From Bretschneidera sinensis (taxonomy: Eukaryota > Streptophyta > Magnoliopsida > Brassicales > Akaniaceae), in NCBI GenBank assembly GCA_023935145.1, contig CM043700.1, positions 25,824,001-25,888,000 on the forward strand: 64,000 bases of DNA. The letters run 5' to 3'. How positions within the stretch are numbered: the stretch's first letter is position 1; every line of letters begins with the position of its first letter. The notes beneath the pieces were generated by a model, which saw nothing but the letters and a program-made list of their open reading frames with translations, did not search any database and was not told the DNA's origin. Position numbers and translations under genes: made by a program. Below are positions 10,945 through 23,000 of the stretch, in pieces.

Positions 10945-12225
10945 AGAAGTGAGACACGATGCCTTAATTTTAAATCAATCAATGTAGTATGCACTTCAAA
11001 AGTTTGAACTAAAAAACATCATGTACAATATCAAGAAACAGCAGGAGAAAAAAAGAAAAGGGAAAATTACATTAACCTCTTGAGGTTAGGGCCATTTTTC
11101 ACTTACCTATCTATTCTTTTAAAATTGACAAAAAACTTGTAAGGGAGAAGACTCAAACTTCAAGCAACGAAGAGTATGTTCAACAAAGAGATTAATTGGG
11201 AATTAAGTTTAGAAGGAAGTGAGAAAATTCTATAGAAAAATGGTATGGTTTTGTGGAGGTGTGGGTCTTTACGCTTCTCGTAACTCCATCTCGAGCGAAG
11301 AATTAAGATAAAATGACTTGAATGAAAGACATCTGATTAATGGTCAACTTCATACAAATCAAATGGTCAATCGAAAAGACACATGTATGGAGTCGCCACT
11401 TGATTTTAGGGATCCAAGAACCTTAAGCACACTAGTTAAATTCAATAGAGAACAGGTCTGATATTTTGTGTACGCGATCAAGGGCGGATCCTCACTATGG
11501 GCAATGCGATCACCTACACCCACTTAGTTTGTGAAAAAAATCAAATGTTATATATAATTTTAAAATAGCCCCACTAAGATAAATAAATTACCCCCATAAA
11601 TATTATAAATTATCTAAACTTAATGTAATTTTTTTCACACATTTTAAAGACTTTAAGTTTATGTGTAAATTACTTAGCATTAATGTAGATTGCCCACAAG
11701 TCATATATTGAAATAAATGTTTTTTATAGAATAGAAAATAAGAAAATCATACATCTATTCATAAAAACACATAGAGAACAATTATAAAATGGAAAAGCTT
11801 TTTTTTGTTAGTTATTGTAAAGAAAAGAAAAAGGGTTAATGATCTTGAACTTTATGAAAGTTTATGTATCTGATTCAAAAAATACAAAAGGTTATATTTG
11901 TTTTGTGAAAGAAAATACCATTGACGAGTATTCAATTTTATGTAAAACAATGCAAAGGTAACAAGGATATTCAATAAACTCATTCAACTTTGAGAGACTT
12001 TTTGCGATTTATGATCCATAGGTGGTTGAAAAAGTGCATCTCAGTACTGTTAGAATCGACGTCTGGCGATCTACAATCTGACTAGTTGCATTGCTTTACG
12101 TCAACTTGGTCACCCTCACGTCACTTGTGGAAATGAAAGAGACTCAGCTTTAATATACACTTTTTCTATGAGTTTTATTGAAAACCACCACCACCACCAC
12201 CAAGCCGTAAATGGTCAGATCTAGC

Positions 12226-13373
12226 TGTAGACCGAGATATAAACCCAAGAGGGGATGAGTTGGGTTTTAAAAAATTTTTGAAATTAACAAGCAAGTTTTA
12301 ACAATTTAATCAATTAAAGCAAACAACAAATAAATTACTTGAATTTAAAGGAGCAAAGGAAGAGAATATGCAAACTCCGTTTATAGTGGTTCAGCAATAT
12401 CGGAATCACTTCGACCCTACACCCACTCTCTTCAAGGAACCTTTTTGAAGTAATCCACTAATGATAGTCGAGCAACTTCATGGGTATTTCTCAAACTTTA
12501 CAATAATCTCTTTCACAATGAAGTGTTTAATGCCTAAACACTCTAAGAGTCACACCAACTCTTTCTCTTTACAGTGAATTGAATTGATTGTAAAAGAAAG
12601 ACAAGAAAGACTTGAATTTAATGCTCTTACAAGGAAGAATATTTCTCTCTTAGAAGTACAAAGCTTTTAAGAATGACTCACAAAGTATTTTGAAAGCTTT
12701 GAATGATAGCAAATGAGAAGATGAAGATTTAATTCTCTTGTGTATTTTCTAATTCTCATTTATGTTAGGTTTTTATAGATAGGAAAACTTACTAGCCGTT
12801 ACACTTAGAAGTACAAAGCTTTTAAGAATGGCTCACAAAGGATTTTGAAAGCTTTGAATGATAGCAATTGAGAAGATACAGATTTAATGCTCTTGTTTAT
12901 TTTTTAATTCTCATTTATGATAGGTTTTAATAGATAGAAAACTCAGTAGCTATTACTTTTCAAAGAATCCTGTTTGGGAGTGGTTTGGAGCATTAAATGC
13001 ACTGAACGGACATTTCAGATTTGAAATATTACCGTTATTTTTGAACATTCAGTCGACTTAATAGCAATTTAAAATTTAAATTGGTGTCAAGTATTTTATT
13101 CAGTCGACTGTATGGTTCATTCAGTCGACTAAATGAATGAAGGAAACTAAGTACTTGTAAGTAGAGATTTACATATCTTAACTACCTTAGAACCTATTCT
13201 AGGTCTTTGGTCTTCTTTCTAGTATCTCTAAAGTACGATTTCTTCTTCCTTAGGCTTGTAATGTGTTTTGCCTTTGAGTTGGATGCTTAGATGCAGTTAA
13301 AAACACTTTGGTAAAACAATCAGCACGGTTAAAAAATTGTTTTGTCATAATTAAAATCAAATAAGGGTCAAGA
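12226..13373. mobile_element. Insertion inside hAT copy 2, possibly a solo LTR
   Basis: hAT copy 1 reads continuously from AGATCTACC to AAACCATCAA. Copy 2 is split at that point by about 1.15 kb beginning TGTAGACCGAGATATAAACC. The near-duplication CTAGC (12221-12225) and CTAAC (13374-13378) flanks the insert. Its interior contains several AGTCGACT palindromes, as in the copia remnant near 36.2 kb, and a sequence directing no protein. A solo LTR of a copia-like family is the best guess. The right end does not finish in the canonical CA, so the class is uncertain. Confidence 0.5.
12649..12960. repeat. Tandem duplication, two units of about 155 bp
   Basis: Unit 1 (12649-12803) and unit 2 (12804 to about 12960) both start CTTAGAAGTACAAAGCTTTT and run through GCTTTGAATGATAGCAA and TTAATTCTCATTTATG. 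They are close but not identical. The duplication is inside the insertion carried by hAT copy 2. Confidence 0.85.
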
Positions 13374-13682
13374 CTAACAAACCATCAATCCGCGACGACG
13401 TAATTCTGCCGCAATCAACCGCATGCATTGTCAACCGTGCGCATTTGTTGATTTTCAGTCATTCATTTTCTAGGTAGATAACAAAAGAAAAAAAATGCCC
13501 AAAAATCCTTACTTTGGTGACTTATCAGGGAAGGGTCAAGGGTGTTATGGTCAAAACAGATTGAGGCACAATGTTAACTTATGCCCTAAGTGTGTTTTTT
13601 GAACAATTTTTCAAAAAGAATATTTACAGTTTACTCTGTCACCCCACTAGCAAAAAATTTTGGATCCGTCACTGTACGCGAT

Positions 13683-15540
13683 GGGAAGGTCCGGAGAGCA
13701 CAACGCCTAGACCTTCAAGGATCTAGCCCCAACAATTGCTCATAAAGAATCATGTTAATCTGATTTAATTAATTAACTTATTTATTTTTCTTTTGTTTGA
13801 CTTAAATTGCATGTGCACAAATATGGAAGCAAGCATTGATTATAATGATGTGGTACGATATTAAAGCAAGGCAATTAACTCAATTAAAAGAAATTAAAAG
13901 TAATTAAATGAAGTAAAAGTAGATAAATGCAATTATGGAAAATAATGGAAACTCGAACAAAAGAAAAAACCTAACCCTAACACGCATTGATCATCATAAA
14001 AAAATCCAAAAAACTAATCATCACATAATTAACATGTATATCATTGCAATCACTCATAAACAAGATCAAATCAATTAATTGTATTTATGCAGCATGCATA
14101 ATCTCAAATCCAAACACTAATCAAGTATCTAATCATATTCATATGATCATCATATAATTTTTAGATAGTTTATAAACATGTGATCATCACAAAATATCAA
14201 ATAAATAAGATTAAAATCAATAATCATGCAAAGTAGGCAAGATAGACATAAATACTGATCTAGCATTCGATCAATCTAATCATGTCATTATAGTGATTTG
14301 ACTTGTTAATCATATTCAAAATATTCTCAAAGGACTAAGTATTGAATCTCAGAAGCATCGGATAACAAACAAGAAGCTAGAAAATAATACAAAAAAGCAA
14401 AAAAATGGAAACATACAGACTTGGGTGCACCACTTTAAACCAGCGCTCAGCACTACGTGCCACTCCGGAGAGGGCCCCACAGGTGGGCGGTACTCCAGAG
14501 TGGTGACCTAGTTGTTGTTAACATAACCTTCTTCTTTTTAGGTTTTTTCAATCCAAATTTAATTTCAAGTTAGTTTTTAAGCATGCAAATATTAGAGAAT
14601 AGAGAAACATGCAAAGTAAGGAAGATGTAAACAACGATATATCTTACCTCTTCGTGATTATTACTGATGTTGGATGATTCTTTTAGAAGCTTTTGATCGT
14701 CCTCACAAACCCACAATCATAAAACTCGGATTCAAATTGTTTAGCTCTTTAAATTGGGGGTGCACCTTCTTAGCTTGCTTCAAGAAGAACTTGGATTCAA
14801 TTGCATGTGCGATTTATTATTGTAGCGTCGATTGTTGATTGATTATTAGAAGAGACTGATTTGTGAATTCTTACCCATTCACAATCAATGAAACCAATAA
14901 TTGAATGGAAAAGTAGAAGCAAAAATTTTATAAAATAAAATAAAATAAAAAACTTTTCTTTTGAGAGAAAAGCTTTTGAAAACATTTTTTGATGAAAAAA
15001 TAGCCTTTAGAAATTTTCAGGAAAAATGAAGCTTTTATTGCTAATTGATTCCCCTATTTGAGGAAATCAAAGGGGTTAATATAAGCATTAGGTTGGTAGA
15101 ACCCTCCTATATTTGAATGGGAGCTATTTCAATAAGATTAAACCAAGTACTAGCTTTTTGAGTAGGAATAGACTAAGTTAGGATAGTTTTTCCAAGGTTG
15201 TTTTTAAATAGGATCGACTTATCCAAATTCACAAGTAAAATTGGTAGATTATGAAACCAATTTCAAACGGACCGTACGAACTCAATTAAGTTCAATTTTG
15301 GTGTTCTTGGGCTTTCTGAAAACGAATGAAAGTCTAGTTTCCAATAGTAGTGGTGACGGTCCCAAATAATCAGTATTTCTCCATTTATGGTCAACAAAGT
15401 GAACATGGGCTAGTTTTGATTAAAAAATTAATAACTAATTCATTATTTAACCAATCCCTTGATATTTCAAATGAAAGATAATTAATAAGCCTATCGGGTT
15501 ATATAAGATCCCAATATCTAGACTATTAGAAAGTAAAGGG
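13683..15540. other. Gene-poor repeat-derived DNA
   Basis: No gene was found. The left part (to about 13740) continues the older repeat that hAT copy 2 interrupted. The tract around 14430-14510 is locally GC-rich (CTCCGGAGAGGGCCCCACAG), in contrast to its AT-rich surroundings, and may be part of the same unclassified repeat. The remainder shows only A/T-rich low-complexity sequence. Confidence 0.4.
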
Positions 15541-15735
15541 AAAAGGAGATGTTATAAGCATTGAAAGAAAAAGGAAAATTGATCAATGGTGTTCTTTATG
15601 TTCCAAAATTAACTCAAAATATGCTGAGTGTTTGACAGCCAGTGAAAAGGGGTTATTCTGGTTTTGACAATGAAGAACGTGTAATACATTTTTGACAAAA
15701 AGAAGGATGTTGCGGTGGCAAAAAGTTAAAAGTTG
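15541..15735 (+). pseudogene. Ty1/copia pol fragment (protease to integrase linker)
   Basis: One frame reads VLYVPKLTQNMLSV, an in-frame stop, QPVKRGYSGFDNEERVIHF, a second stop, and then KKLKV. This matches the VLYVPxLxxNLLSVGQL block that follows the copia protease and precedes the integrase zinc finger. Only this short piece survives and no LTRs were recognised around it. Confidence 0.7.
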
Positions 15736-16747
15736 CTAATTAAAATCTGCAGTATAATGATTTTACACATTAATTTAGATTTTTTAAATTACGAGATACG
15801 ATGAGAATCTTCTCATAATTAAAATTTACGTGTTCTATCGATTTTACTTCACAATTTTTTTACGATCGAGAATTTGATTTCCAAAAAAAAGCTGTTTAAG
15901 TCCAAGTGCAACTGTGCAAAAAATTCATCAAGCAAAGTAATTCAGAGCTCTAAGCCTTCATCAAAACGAAATCATGACCATGTGGAATGCAACTTTTCAG
16001 CATTTGAAGTTTCTAATTTGAAAAAGAAAACAAAACAAATGTGCAACTTATGAAGCAAAACCCAGCATTTTAGGAGGCAAGAGAAAATTTCAAAATAAGG
16101 GGGACCCTTTTTTAGTGTTGGAAAATGTAATTTGAAATTTTCTAAGAAAATTAATTAAGAGTTTGTCAAACTATGCTGAGTTCCTTAGAAATTTTTAAGT
16201 GTCTGCAATTATAAGTATATTGAAGAGTCTAGTGTCCTAACATTCAATGTTAGGGGTTGAGTGCTCTAGAGTTTTGTATGGCTATAGATTTGGAAGTGAT
16301 GAAGTTGAGAGAGGCAGATAATAATATTATCTCTCACATTTTATTCTTTTGTTTATATGCAAAGTGCTTAATTTACGAACAACTTAATAAATTATTATTG
16401 CATGTGTGTGATTTTATTAGATAATGAAACCAAAGTTCTAGCTAGTTGACCGATAACTATCTATTATTGTCATAAAATATAATAAGAATGGCAGTAGTAC
16501 TTATATGTCACTAGTCGCCATGAGGGATACATCTCAATATCTTCTTATTTATATAAGATCATTACAGCCCACCATACTAAGGTAGTTGGCATCAGCTAGC
16601 ATAAAGATTTGCTTTTAGTCCACTACAACATACATGGTCTTTGATATTATAGCATGAAGTACAAAATTCTGGGGTATCTAATTAATTAATTACTCCAATA
16701 ATTAGCAAATGAAGTCATTATTCTGTCAAGAGAACAATATTAAATGG
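15736..16747. other. Intergenic DNA downstream of the small peptide gene
   Basis: No gene was recognised. The part next to 16747 would hold the 3' UTR of the minus-strand peptide gene. No canonical AATAAA was identified with confidence. Confidence 0.4.
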
Positions 16748-16957
16748 TCATGCAGCTGGGGCATAATCATAGCCACCATCGTCATCATCATCACCATCAT
16801 TGCCCTTCATGGATGCTGCAGGAGCGTAGTCATAGTCGCCGTCATCGTCATCCCCGTTGTCTTCAATGCAAGCAGCCGGTGCATAGTCATATCCATCATC
16901 TCCATCTGCATGCTTCTTGCACCATGAAGCAATTATAACCTTGGAAATGAGAGACAT
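16748..16957 (-). CDS. Small acidic protein with three identical YDYAPAA motifs (possible peptide precursor)
   Basis: I do not recognise the family. The 69-residue protein starts MSLISKVIIASWCKKH, a short hydrophobic stretch too weak to call a signal peptide. Three Asp/Gly-rich units follow, each ending in exactly YDYAPAA (codons at 16871-16891, 16814-16834 and 16751-16771); the last one is the C-terminus. Six of the seven motif codons differ synonymously between copies, yet no amino acid changes, which argues for selection on the peptide. A TATA box at 17074-17083 and a G-box at 17134-17139 stand at sensible distances, giving a predicted 5' UTR of about 90 bp. Each motif contains Asp-Tyr, the minimal plant tyrosine-sulfation context, but secretion would be required. 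Alternatives: a cytosolic acidic stress protein, or a damage-released peptide without a signal sequence. The gypsy element starts only about 300 bp upstream of the TATA box. Confidence 0.7.
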   Translation of the reverse strand: MSLISKVIIASWCKKHADGDDGYDYAPAACIEDNGDDDDGDYDYAPAASMKGNDGDDDDDGGYDYAPAA

Positions 16958-17073
16958 TTTCTAGCTAGCTAATATTTCTTTTGGAGCAAAAATGGGAACT
17001 TGTGTAGTTGAAAGAAGGGTTATTTTCTGTCGGTGGTTTGTATTGAGTTTGAATGGGAACGAGAGGAGATGTA

Positions 17074-17083
17074 CTTTATATAG
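17074..17083 (-). promoter_or_regulatory. TATA box of the small YDYAPAA gene
   Basis: On the minus strand the sequence reads CTATATAAAG, close to the plant consensus. It is about 117 bp upstream of the ATG at 16957, so transcription would be expected to start near 17045-17050. Confidence 0.65.
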
Positions 17084-17133
17084 AGGGAAGACCAGAAGAG
17101 AAACTGGGTGGACTCGTTTTGGCATAAGTCAGC

Positions 17134-17139
17134 CACGTG
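17134..17139. promoter_or_regulatory. G-box (CACGTG) upstream of the small YDYAPAA gene
   Basis: A palindromic CCACGTGG core lies about 50 bp upstream of the TATA box. bZIP and bHLH factors bind this motif in ABA, light and jasmonate responses. A single site with suitable spacing is suggestive, not proof. Confidence 0.45.
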
Positions 17140-17379
17140 GGGAGTGTGGACTGATGCCTAGAGGACGTGCTTGAACCCAATGCCATGACACATGGCAACT
17201 TGTGGTCCAGCCACATAAGAAGCCAGGTGACAGTTCAGCAATACACGTTGTGCTACAGATTTTGACGAGATGAAAACATATTTTGGGTAAGAACAGTATT
17301 AAAGGAACATTCAAATAGTAATTCATTTAAATTATTTATCTCGCACAATTAATTAAAATTAACAATTCTATTTGTCATG

Positions 17380-17384
17380 GTATC
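17380..17384. repeat. Left target-site duplication of the gypsy element (GTATC)
   Basis: GTATC occurs here and again at 32000-32004, exactly adjoining the TG and CA ends of the two LTRs. This fixes both outer boundaries of the gypsy element. Confidence 0.85.
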
Positions 17385-17562
17385 TGTAATGCTCGTATTT
17401 GTAAAGTAAGGGTAAAGAAGTAAATTAATAAATATAACATGAAATTAAAATCATATATTTTTCTCAAAAGATTTAGTATTGAACAGAATAATTTAAAAAA
17501 TAATAATAATAATAAAAAAAAAAATTTCTTCAAAAAAAAAAGTTAAAAAGTCAAAAAGAGTA

Positions 17563-17587
17563 GGCAGCAGGTTTAATACCTGCTACC
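17563..17587. repeat. GC-rich hairpin in the 5' LTR
   Basis: GGCAGCAGGT and ACCTGCTACC pair around a TTAAT loop, in a strongly AT-rich stretch. The 3' LTR carries a perfect version of this hairpin and a second imperfect copy. Confidence 0.8.
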
Positions 17588-17692
17588 AATTTTTCTAAAG
17601 CTTTTGAATTGAAAAGCACACAAGTCTCCACAATGTGGAGACTGTGGAGACCTTTGGAGGGGGGCTGCTGAAGTTTTCAGCCCAAGTATTTC

Positions 17693-17729
<37 letters not shown>

Positions 17730-18713
17730 ATTTCGCGAAGAGAGTTCGCTTAGTTTCTTTGAAATTTCTCTATTTTCTCAAAACATTTGGGGACTCAAAA
17801 AAATTCTGGAAGAGCAAAATTTTAAAAGAATTTTCTGCGAAATTGCATAGAGAATCAGGAAAAGCTATTAGAAAAATAAAAGGTAATAATATAGTGTTTA
17901 TTTTTTAATTTCTGATATTTATGAAATTCTCAGGAAGTCAAAGTGGGAATTTTTAAAGTGTGTGGTTTATATCGAATTGAAGAATAAATTACAAAATTTA
18001 TATAAATATGATGCCAGGTGTTGACGATCTACAACTGGGGAAATTTCTGAGAAAAACGAGAAAGACAAGAAGGTAATCCACGGGTAGCTTTAAGAGCTAC
18101 GCGGTGACTTGGATTTACTTTAAGTAGTCTAAATAAAAAATCAATTATTTGGTGATAAAATGAAATTTAATTATTAAAGTATACTTGGGTGATAGATGAA
18201 AAATTGATTTATGGGTATGATAGGAAATTTGGACATGTAGAAATATTTCTCGGTGAGAAATGATACTTTTGGAAATCATAAGTTTATTTGAGAATAAAAG
18301 CAATAAATAAATTATTGATGAGATATATTGATGTTTTAATACGAATTATGATGAAATGAATTTTAGTGGATATTAGTAAGTTTTGATGGATGAATTGATG
18401 TGATTTGAGATGAATTTTAGTAGATCTTAATAAGTTTTGATGGATGAGTTGATGTGATTTGAGACGAATTTTAGTGGATCTTGACAAACCCGGATTGATG
18501 ATTTAATATGATTTGGGATGAAAAGAAATTTGTAGACCTTTTGTTATATAAATTTGAGAAAAATTATGATACACAATTTAAGTGTTTTAAATTTATATGT
18601 TGTTTTTATATTGTCGTTTATATGCATATTTCATATAATTGCTCATATACATATGCATTAAATAAGAAAGAAAAAAACCGAGAAGGCAGCCGGTCTAATG
18701 AAATAACTGTAAC

Positions 18714-18861
18714 AGCCGGTATATGCTAGAAATAAAAGTGATACCGTGACAGCCGGTATATGCTGAAAATAAAAGTGACATCGTGACAGCCGGTATATAC
18801 TGGAAATAAAAGAGAAACTGTGCCAGCAGGTACATGCTGAGAAAATTCCGTGGCAACCAGG
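18714..18861. repeat. 37-bp tandem array in the 5' LTR, four units
   Basis: Units begin AGCCGGTATATGCTGAAAAT or a close variant at 18714, 18751, 18788 and 18825, a constant 37-bp period. The corresponding array in the 3' LTR has two units. Confidence 0.85.
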
Positions 18862-19042
18862 ACTAAGTTGCAAAGTAAAGAACCGGGAGAGAGCCGGTCT
18901 GAGAAAATAACAACCTGTCGATAGGTGGGAAGACGTTCCCATTATAATCATTCATGCAATTGCATCTGTTTTAATTATTGTTGCATTACTGAAATGCTGA
19001 TGTGTGGTATGTTATTATGAATTTTTTTATAGATAATTCAGT

Positions 19043-19400
19043 CTCACAGAAAGAGATAGTTATGATGAAAATATTATTGATATGTTGAGGTGTGATGTAT
19101 CATCGTGAATATAATTATAGATGATTGAGTCTCACAGAAAGAGACAATTATGATGAAAATATTATTGATATGCTGAGGTGTGATGTATCATCGTGAATAT
19201 AGTTATAGATGATTGAATCTCACAGAAAGAGACAGTTATGACGAAAATATTATTGATATACTGAGGTGTGATGTATCATCGTGAATATATTTATAGATGA
19301 CTGAGTCTCACAGAAATAGACAGTTATGATGAAAATATATGGAAATGCTGAGGTGTGATGTATTATCGTGAATAAAAATTATAAATGATTTGGTCTCACA
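19043..19400. repeat. 88-bp tandem array in the 5' LTR, five unit starts
   Basis: The marker CTCACAGA occurs at 19043, 19131, 19219, 19307 and, with CTCACAGA again, at 19395, each exactly 88 bp apart. The intervening sequence, with TGAGGTGTGATGTATCATCG, is repeated too. The 3' LTR has four unit starts. Confidence 0.88.
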
Positions 19401-20001
19401 GAGAGAGGCAATTATGGTAAGAAAGAATCAGAGAATGATAAGAACCATCTAACTGATGGACTTTATGATGTGAATCTCATTACGAGGTAATTATGAGATA
19501 ATTGATGGTCTTAAGGTGGACCAATGATTAAAAAGAAGAGATTGATAGAAAATGAATCTTATGACATGTGTAATGATAGTAGAAAGCTGTCATCAGGTTA
19601 TATGAAAAATAAATGATTAAATATTAAAGAATTATTTATTGAATTTGGAAAACTTTTACTAAATTTAATTCATTGAGCTTGTGAAGCTCACTCCTCATTG
19701 TACAATGATTTTCAGGTAGCAGTCTTAGCAAAAAGTTTGGTGAGTTGAGGTTCAGAAGAAATCATTTTCTGTAAGCCGTGTACGTGTCATCATCCTCAGA
19801 CTAATGAAAAACTAAAATGAAAAATTTATTTGTAAATCTTCATGCATTTTACGTTGTATAGATTGCTTAAAGGTCGGATTGATGTAAAGTTCTTTTGGTG
19901 ATATTTATTTTTATTGTGGCATATATGTGTCGTGCTGGGATTTTCAAAATGTGATGACATCGTCTCGGGGGTGGCCAACCTGGGATGGGTCGTTACAATT
20001 T

Positions 20002-20014
20002 TTGTATCAGAGCA
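20002..20014 (+). other. Primer-binding site of the gypsy element (initiator Met tRNA)
   Basis: TTGTATCAGAGCA begins four bases after the 5' LTR. It differs slightly from the standard TGGTATCAGAGC complement of the plant initiator methionine tRNA 3' end. Confidence 0.75.
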
Positions 20015-20099
20015 TTAGGTTTTATGATTCTGTAGACTGCATAAAAAGTAAGCAAGTGGAAGATTAAAATAAATTATATTTTAATGAACAGTTTAAGGA

Positions 20100-23000
20100 T
20101 GACACGTGGATACACTATAGCTAAAGTTAGAATTGTTGATTTGAGAGGGTGTGATAAGCCCCAATATTTTTGATAAGTCGAGGTTGAGTCTGAATCTATG
20201 GTTCCTAGAAGAGAACTTGTTGATAGTATGATTTATGTTAGTAATATAATTGAGGTATGAGAGAATCTAAAGTTGAAAGAGATGAGCTAAGATAAGGTCT
20301 TGTACATGCTCTTGAGAGGTGAAGGTAGCAAATGATAGAGTTGATAGCTTATAGCATAGACTTGATAAACAGGCTAGAGCAGTGCCTGTGGTTGTCAATC
20401 AAGAAATGATAGACGTTTAAAAAGAGGAAAAGTGAGTTTATGCAAGAGATATAGGGAAATATAATTAAACCGAATGCCTTGTTATTTGAAGGATTTATGA
20501 ATCTTTTTTAGCCTGAGTTTTAGGAGAAACATGTAGGAAGATTATTTGGTATTTTACCAGTGATTGACAGTCAGATGATTGCCCTTGCTTCGTTTGAGTT
20601 AGAAAGAGACGTTTTGTGAATGGTGGAAGGATATTCTTCCCAAGGTAAGGGTAAATATTGATAGACCCTTAACCTGTAATAGGTTTAAGGAAGATTTTCT
20701 TGATAAATACTTCCCTTATACCTTTAGAGCCCAACAAGATAGAGATTTTATTTATTTGAGGCAATTGGGTTGACTGTGGCTCAATATGATAGGAGATTTA
20801 TTGTTTTGTCGAGGTTTGAAGAAAAAAAAAATTTGTATAACCAGAGGAGAAGAAGTGTAAAAAGTTCACAAATGAACTATGTTTTAAGGTTTAATCAACA
20901 TTATCTTATATGCGGCATATGAATTATTGATATATCATTTCAGATTTGAGAGAGATGTGATGGAGTTTAAGAGAAAGAGAAAGAGGGGCTAAAGAGGCTT
21001 AGACATGAAGGTTATAGAGGTAGTAATAGTATGAGTGTACAGGGTGAGAGACCACCCCAAAGGAGGCATTTCTTGTCATAGGAAACTGAAGTACAAAAGT
21101 CAGAGCAAGCAAAATCTATTATTTTTGTATCTTAGAATATTATTGGTGGAATCCTTAGATTTGTGAGACATGTTATGGGAACTGGAAATCATGGCAGAGG
21201 AAGTAAGTATACCACCTAGAGGAGGTGGAAATCTGATGTATGATTGAGAGACAGAAGTTTGTCATATATATATTTTATCCCAGAATTGTTCTAATTTTAG
21301 GTGCTCTGTATATAGAAAAGGTGGATATATCAATGTTGGTTGATCTTGGTGCAACTCATTCTTTTGCATCTAGTATTTACATGAAGTTTATTGAAGTATG
21401 TATTAGTCTTTGGATATAAAACATTTTTTGTTGAAGTTCTCACTAGAGATAGAGCAATGTACATAATTGCTTTCAAAAGTTGTCTGATTCGTATCAGTGA
21501 TAGAAAAATCTGAAGCAGATTTATTATCTTTAAATATAATATTTTTTTGGGAAAGAATTGGTTATCATGTCTGGGTTGATTGTTCCAGAAAGAAAGTAGT
21601 GTTCGAGATATGGATATGAGGAGTGTAACTTTCAAAGAGAGCATAAGATATTCTCAAACTATCTTATTTTGCTCTGAACACTAGGAGATGATTGAAGAAG
21701 GGTTTTAAGGAGTAATTTGGCATACATATTGGATTCTAGAAAGGAAAATAAGAAGTTAGAAGAAATCTTGGTAGTGAAAGATTTTCATGATGTGAGATTA
21801 AATTTCTCTATTGATATGATACTAGGTTCATCAAATATAATTAATAGCACCCTACAGAATAACATCAGTTGAATTGAGAGAGTTGAACGTACCATTTTAA
21901 GAATTTTTGGATAAATAATTTATCAGACCTAATATATTTGGGAAGCTCTGTGTTGTTCAAGGAAGATGGAACGATAAAAGTGTGTATTGATAAATAAATT
22001 GGTTGAACAGTGCAAGGAGTGAGAGTGTTTTCTAAGATAAACCTAAGATTAGGTTATCACCAATCGAAGATAGAGAAGAGAGACATGCCTAAGACTGTTG
22101 TTAGGACAAGTTATGGTCATAAGTTTCTTATGATGACATTTAGATTAAATAATGTTCCAGAAACATTCATAGACTTGATGAATCGAGTGTTTAAACCATA
22201 TCTTAATAAGTTTAGGGTTGTATTTGATTTTCTGATGTATTCTAAGGAGGAAGAACAACGTGTGAAACAATTAGACAGTGTGTTGGAGATTCTGAGGAAA
22301 GAGAAATTATATATAAAGTTCTCTAAGTGTGGGTGTTGATTTAATGAAATAACTTTCTTGAACATGTAATATTGGGAAATAGATAGTAGTTGATTTACAA
22401 AAGTTAGAGACATTGTTAAGTTGGGAGAGACCAACTAATGTAACTGAGAATAGAATCTTCTTGGGGTTAGCTATAGAAGATTCTTTCAGAAATTTTTATT
22501 ATTGAAATACAGTTGAATAGACTGACCAGGGAAAAAGTGAGATTTGTATAGAAAGGGAAGTATGAGAAAAAAAAAATTCAATTACTAAAGGAGAAATTAA
22601 CTACAGCTCTATTATTAGTGTTTCCTTTTAGTGATGAAATATTTGTGGTGTATAGTGATACATCACATCAATAGTTGGGATATGTGTAACATAGGAAAGT
22701 GGTGGGCTATACTTCTAGGCAATTGATGATTCATGATAAGAAATTTCCCTACTCATGACTTAGAATTGACTGTTATAGTAAATATTGGAGACATCATTAG
22801 TATGGAGCCACTTGTGAGATAGTCATTAGTTATTAAAGTTGGACATATTTACCTATCCAGAGAGAGTTGAATTGGAGGTAGAGATGGGAGATGAAGTTAA
22901 TTCACTGTCATCTAGAAAATGTGAGGGTGATAACTGATGCAGTGAGTAGAAAGTCTACAAGAAGGTTTAACTGCTATTGGGAGTCTTGATGTAAAAATTG

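Larger units (their letters stand above)
11479..13674. mobile_element. Non-autonomous hAT element, copy 2, with perfect 8-bp target duplication
   Basis: The left end is CAAGGGCGGATCC and the right end, reverse-complemented, is CAGTGACGGATCC (10 of 13 bases match). TACGCGAT flanks it on both sides without change (11471-11478 and 13675-13682). The sequence on either side (GGTCTGATATTTTGTG before, GGGAAGGTCCGGAGAGCA after) reads as one interrupted unit, so the hAT element landed in an older repeat. It is homologous to copy 1 and was itself interrupted by an insertion at about 12226-13373. No transposase frame is present. Confidence 0.85.
17385..19997 (+). repeat. 5' LTR of the gypsy element (2613 bp)
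   Basis: It starts TGTAATGCTC and ends GTCGTTACA. It contains a hairpin at 17563-17587, an array of four 37-bp units, and an array with five starts at exactly 88-bp spacing. Matching sequence is found at 23813-26049 plus 31762-31999. Confidence 0.9.

Noticed and set aside
16744..16938. Plus-strand open frame rich in histidine (HNHSHHRHHHHHHC)
   Set aside because: It is the complement of the Asp/Gly-rich codons of the minus-strand peptide gene. The TATA box, G-box and synonymous codon pattern all support the minus strand.
19043..19400. Regular 88-bp repeat as a CRISPR array
   Set aside because: The units are contiguous tandem repeats without unique spacers, lie inside an LTR, and the genome is eukaryotic.
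21330..21644. Minus-strand 104-codon frame in the gypsy body
   Set aside because: It overlaps the plus-strand protease relic (DLGATHSFASS) and is a shadow of it.
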